From positions 2,451,001 to 2,515,000 of the forward strand of contig NZ_CP137573.1 in the NCBI RefSeq assembly GCF_033343995.1: DNA of 64,000 bases, in the 5' to 3' direction. Position numbers and translations under genes: made by a program. The notes beneath the pieces were generated by a model, which searched no databases, was not told where the DNA came from, and saw only the letters and a program-made list of their open reading frames with translations. Positions 58,852 through 64,000 of this stretch are shown piece by piece. Position 1 is the first letter of the stretch. The number at the start of each line of letters is the position of its first letter. Source of the DNA: Streptomyces sp. HUAS YS2. Lineage in GTDB: Bacteria > Actinomycetota > Actinomycetes > Streptomycetales > Streptomycetaceae.

Positions 58852-60966
58852 TTACTTCACGGCCTGCCCCGAGGGGTGGTCCGCCTCGGCCGCGGCCTGC
58901 AGCTCGCTCGGCCGGTGCCAGCCGTGCTCGCCGCGGGCGCGCAGCCAGGCCGTGGTCTCGCTCGGCGGCATCGCGGCGGCGACCAGCCAGCCCTGGACGG
59001 CGTCGCAGCCCAGGTCCCGCAGGCGCTCCCAGGTCTCGTCGTCCTCGACGCCCTCGGCGACGACCAGCAGGCCGAGGGAGTGCGCGAGGTCGACGGTGCA
59101 GCGGACGATCTCGGCGTCCTCGGTGTCCACGGCGAGCCGGGCCACGAAGGAGCGGTCGATCTTCAGTTCGCTGACCGGCAGCCGGCGCAGGTGCACCAGG
59201 GAGGAGTAGCCGGTGCCGAAGTCGTCGAGCGACATCTTCACGCCGTGGCCGGTGAGCCCGGCCAGGGTGTCGGCGGCCCGCTGCGGGTCCTCCAGGAGCA
59301 CGTGTTCCGTTATCTCCAGCTGGAGGGCGCCGGCCGGCACGCCGTGCCGGGCGAGCCGGGCCGCGACGGCGCCGGCGAAGCCGGGCGTGTGCACGTCGCG
59401 GGGGGAGACGTTGACCGCGACCGGGACCTTCAGGCCCTGCGCGCGCCACCGGGCGACCTGGGCCAGGGCGGTCTCCAGGACGTACTCGGTGAGGTGCGGC
59501 ATCAGGCCGGAGGACTCGGCGATGGCGATGAACTCGTCCGGCGGGACCTTGCCCCGTTCGGGGTGCACCCAGCGCACCAGCGCCTCCAGGCCGGCCACCT
59601 GTCCGTCGAAGCGGACCTTGGGCTGGTAGTGCAGCTCGACCTCGCCGGCGTCCAGCGCGCGGCGCAGGTCGCCGAGCAGACCGAGCCGGTCGGGGGTGTT
59701 GGAGTCGCGCTTGGACTCGTACACCTCGACGCCGGTGCGGTCCCGCTTGGCCTGGTACATCGCCACGTCGGCGCGGCGCAGCAGGCCCTCCGCGTCGAGC
59801 GCGTGGTCGGGGAAGACCGCGACGCCCGCGCTGGCCTCCAGGACGAGGGTGAGCCCGTCCAGGTCGAGCGGCGAGGACAGTTCGGCGACGAGGTGCCGGG
59901 CGACCCGCTGGGCGCTGGTGGTGGAGTCGGCGGCGGGCAGCAGGACGGCGAACTCGTCGCCGCCGAGCCGGGCCGCCTCGGCGCCGCGCGGCAGCGCGAG
60001 TCGCAGCCGGTCCGCTATCTGCAGCAGCAGCCGGTCGCCCGCGAGGTGGCCGAGCGTGTCGTTGACCGATCGGAAGCGGTCGAGGTCGATCAGGACGAGG
60101 GCGGAGCGGGCCCCCTCGGCCTCGGCCTGCTCCAGCGCCGTCCAGGTCCGCTCCAGGAGCCACTGGCGGTTGGGCAGCCCGGTCAGCGGGTCCTTCAGCT
60201 GCTCCTCGGCGCGGGCCCGGGCGATCCAGAGGGTGGAGTCGAGGGCGATCAGCGGTACGGCGAACAGCGGCAGCAGGACGGGCAGGGAGGCGGCGACCAC
60301 GCAGATCAGCGGGGCGATGCCGAGCAGCGCCACGGCCACCAGGCCCTGGCGCATCAGGGCCGTCCGGGCGACCGTGGGCAGCCCGCCGCCCTGCGGCGCG
60401 AGCGCGTACCACAGCAGCACCCGGGTGACCGCGAGATAGGCGCCCGCGGCCAGCGCCACTTCCGGCAGGGCCGCGATCCCCCAGTCGAGCGGCTGCCAGG
60501 GCGCGTCGACGGTCGGGACGTCCCCGAAGGCGAGCAGGACGAGGGCGGCGGCGCCGATGCCGAGGACGTCCGCGGCGCCGTGCAGCAGGCCCTGTCGCCA
60601 GCGGTGCCGCCGGGCCGCGGAGACCAGCAGGACGACCGCCAGGGACACCAGACCGGCCGGCACCCAGCCGTACAGGAGCAGGACGGCGAGGGTGAGGGCG
60701 GCGCCGGAGCCCGTGCCGCCCCACCAGCGTTCCCGGCCGAGGGCGACCAGATGGCCCACGACGAGTGCGGTGAGCACGGCGAAGGACCATCCGGCGGCGC
60801 CACCGGGGAAGAGCCCGTGGCCGGTGCCGATCACCGCGAAGATGCCGGCGACGAACACGACGGCGGCGAGCCCCGCCAGCGCGGCGGCCGCCGCGGAACC
60901 GAAGCCCGCGTATCCCGCGCGGGCGTGCGACCGCGGGACCGGGGCGGCACTCTCGGTCGGTTTCAT
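58852..60966 (-). CDS. Membrane GGDEF-EAL c-di-GMP phosphodiesterase (RmdB-like)
   Basis: 704 aa. About seven transmembrane helices occupy the N-terminal ~240 residues. The GGDEF signature at 335-339 (ARLGGDEFAVLL) is intact, and the EAL domain is complete: EAL at 461-463 (AGLEALVRWVHPERG), SLDDFGTGYSSLVHLRRLPVSELKIDRSF and VAEGVEDDETWERL. Phosphodiesterase activity is therefore expected, with GGDEF possibly also active or GTP-binding. Its place next to ligA matches S. coelicolor RmdB, a known c-di-GMP phosphodiesterase controlling development, as I recall. The ATG at 60966 (MKPTESAAPV) is preferred for GAGAGGGA upstream; ATG 61020 is an alternative. Confidence 0.88.
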   Translation of the reverse strand: MKPTESAAPVPRSHARAGYAGFGSAAAAALAGLAAVVFVAGIFAVIGTGHGLFPGGAAGWSFAVLTALVVGHLVALGRERWWGGTGSGAALTLAVLLLYGWVPAGLVSLAVVLLVSAARRHRWRQGLLHGAADVLGIGAAALVLLAFGDVPTVDAPWQPLDWGIAALPEVALAAGAYLAVTRVLLWYALAPQGGGLPTVARTALMRQGLVAVALLGIAPLICVVAASLPVLLPLFAVPLIALDSTLWIARARAEEQLKDPLTGLPNRQWLLERTWTALEQAEAEGARSALVLIDLDRFRSVNDTLGHLAGDRLLLQIADRLRLALPRGAEAARLGGDEFAVLLPAADSTTSAQRVARHLVAELSSPLDLDGLTLVLEASAGVAVFPDHALDAEGLLRRADVAMYQAKRDRTGVEVYESKRDSNTPDRLGLLGDLRRALDAGEVELHYQPKVRFDGQVAGLEALVRWVHPERGKVPPDEFIAIAESSGLMPHLTEYVLETALAQVARWRAQGLKVPVAVNVSPRDVHTPGFAGAVAARLARHGVPAGALQLEITEHVLLEDPQRAADTLAGLTGHGVKMSLDDFGTGYSSLVHLRRLPVSELKIDRSFVARLAVDTEDAEIVRCTVDLAHSLGLLVVAEGVEDDETWERLRDLGCDAVQGWLVAAAMPPSETTAWLRARGEHGWHRPSELQAAAEADHPSGQAVK

Positions 60967-61177
60967 TCCCGTCCCTCTCACAGCCGGCGGTGCCGATGCA
61001 TCGCGATGGCCCGTTGTCATGCCATCACGGCTGACATCCCACCACGCAGCCGTGCACGACGAGGCGCACGTCTCAACAGTAGGACGCGGGAGCCCCCTGC
61101 GGGCAGCGCTCTACAGGTCTTGCCCGAATGCGACCCGGCCACCCGTAACGATCTGGTATGCGCTGAACGGGTGAGCT

Positions 61178-61191
61178 CCGGGCCGGCCCGG
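61178..61191. terminator. Short palindrome after ligA
   Basis: CCGGGCCGGCCCGG, a perfect 14-bp palindrome just past the ligA stop. Weak terminator candidate without a T-run. Confidence 0.3.
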
Positions 61192-61199
61192 GCGCCCGC

Positions 61200-63401
<2,202 letters not shown>

Positions 63402-64000
63402 TCACTCAGGGTTGTCCGCGAGCGATCTCGCCGCACGGACGCAGTGGGCGAGCGCCGCCCGGGCATAAGCGGGCGAAGCGCCCGCGAGCCCGCACGAGGG
63501 GGTGACCACGACGGACTCCGCCAGAGTCCCCGGATTCAGCCCCAGCCTGCGCCACAGCGTCCTGACACCCATGACGCTACCGCCCGGGTCGGACAATGCG
63601 GCGTCGGTGGACGGCACCACGCCTGCGAAGAGCTTCGTGCCGGCTTCCACGGCCTCGCCGATCGGCTCCTCGTCACGTTCGGTGAGGAGCCCGAAATCGA
63701 ACGAGACACCCGCCACGCCGGCCCTGCGAAGCAGGGCGAACGGCACGTCCGGGGCGCACGAGTGGACCACGACCGGGCCGTCGTGAACGGCGATCACGTC
63801 CCGCAGCGCGCTCTCCACGACCTGCCGGTCCACGGCCCGGTACGTGCGGTAGCCGCTGGCGGTGCGGACCTGTCCGCGCAGCACGGCGGTGAGGGAGGGC
63901 TCGTCGAGCTGGAGCACCAGGTCGGCCCCCGGCACCCGCTTGCGCAGTTCGGCGAGGTGACCGCGGAGTCCTTCGGCGAGCGAGCCCGCGAGGTCCCGGC
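63402..64000 (-). CDS. Methionine synthase II-like (MetE C-domain) protein, N-terminus outside window
   Basis: About 199 C-terminal residues are visible; the frame stays open to the right edge (AELRKRVPGADLVLQLDEPSL). It has the MetE/UROD-type catalytic block: substrate Asp-Glu in LQLDEPSL, zinc ligands His and Cys in VVVHSCAPDVPF and Cys in VVTPSCGLAGASP. These are the features of cobalamin-independent methionine synthase C-domains. Small stand-alone homologues next to ligA are usual in streptomycetes; whether they make methionine is uncertain. A start at 63935 would be only an internal GTG. Confidence 0.82.
   Translation of the reverse strand, partial: RDLAGSLAEGLRGHLAELRKRVPGADLVLQLDEPSLTAVLRGQVRTASGYRTYRAVDRQVVESALRDVIAVHDGPVVVHSCAPDVPFALLRRAGVAGVSFDFGLLTERDEEPIGEAVEAGTKLFAGVVPSTDAALSDPGGSVMGVRTLWRRLGLNPGTLAESVVVTPSCGLAGASPAYARAALAHCVRAARSLADNPE

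Overview
The window is high-GC actinomycete chromosome and reads as a Streptomyces core region. The signs are very strong GC bias at third codon positions, GTG and occasional TTG starts, and a gene set typical of that genus (LAL-type LuxR regulator, tandem DUF1266 proteins, GGDEF/EAL proteins, gatCAB next to ligA, ilvBHC-serA with the short Ile/Leu/Val leader). I see no rRNA, tRNA, CRISPR array or prophage. The only clear mobile element is one TnpB (IS200/IS605-type) insertion. Most genes lie on the minus strand.

Layout. 1-9.6 kb: a secreted GH101 endo-alpha-N-acetylgalactosaminidase (C-terminus outside the window), a YceI protein behind a palindrome-bearing promoter, a second DNA-clamp (DnaN) paralogue, a TPM-domain membrane protein and a GH3 lipoprotein. 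9.6-13.6 kb: citramalate synthase with an attenuator leader, an MFS symporter and its TetR regulator. 13.68-14.94 kb: the TnpB element. 14.9-20.5 kb: a urease-like cluster (UreA-UreB fusion, divergent UreC, agmatine deiminase family protein, small unknown) facing an NCS1 permease, with no nickel-assembly genes. 20.6-23.2 kb: ilvE, leuB and a small protein. 23.4-25.8 kb: PadR/HAAS pair, an Asp-nucleophile alpha/beta hydrolase and a small protein. 25.9-30.1 kb: proline catabolism (pruA, putA, divergent PucR-type regulator), with a 72-bp duplication of the 3' end of putA between putA and pruA. 30.2-33.1 kb: two DUF1266 paralogues of identical length and a TetR regulator. 33.2-38.7 kb: serA, ilvC, ilvH, ilvB and the ilvB leader peptide with attenuator. 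38.7-41.8 kb: a membrane PAS-GGDEF-EAL protein (CdgC-like). 41.9-54.5 kb: oxidoreductases, a PQQ-type sugar dehydrogenase lipoprotein, a large LuxR regulator coupled to a small protein, MMPL transporter, acetyltransferases and a Tat-exported phospholipase C. 54.6-58.2 kb: gatC-gatA-small membrane protein-gatB. 58.3-64 kb: SnoaL-like protein, a GGDEF-EAL phosphodiesterase (RmdB-like), ligA, and a MetE-like protein running off the window.

How the genes fit together. Branched-chain amino acid synthesis is the main theme: cimA, ilvB, ilvH, ilvC, ilvE and leuB are all here, and two of these units carry a leader with a T-run hairpin. Proline degradation forms a self-contained unit with its regulator. 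Two c-di-GMP proteins occur: one keeps GGDEF but has a degenerate EAL, the other keeps both motifs. The urease-like cluster is the best candidate for an undescribed system. Its UreC keeps every nickel ligand but has altered pocket loops, and its neighbours (agmatine deiminase family, NCS1 permease) suggest a ureido or guanidino substrate rather than plain urea. That is inference.
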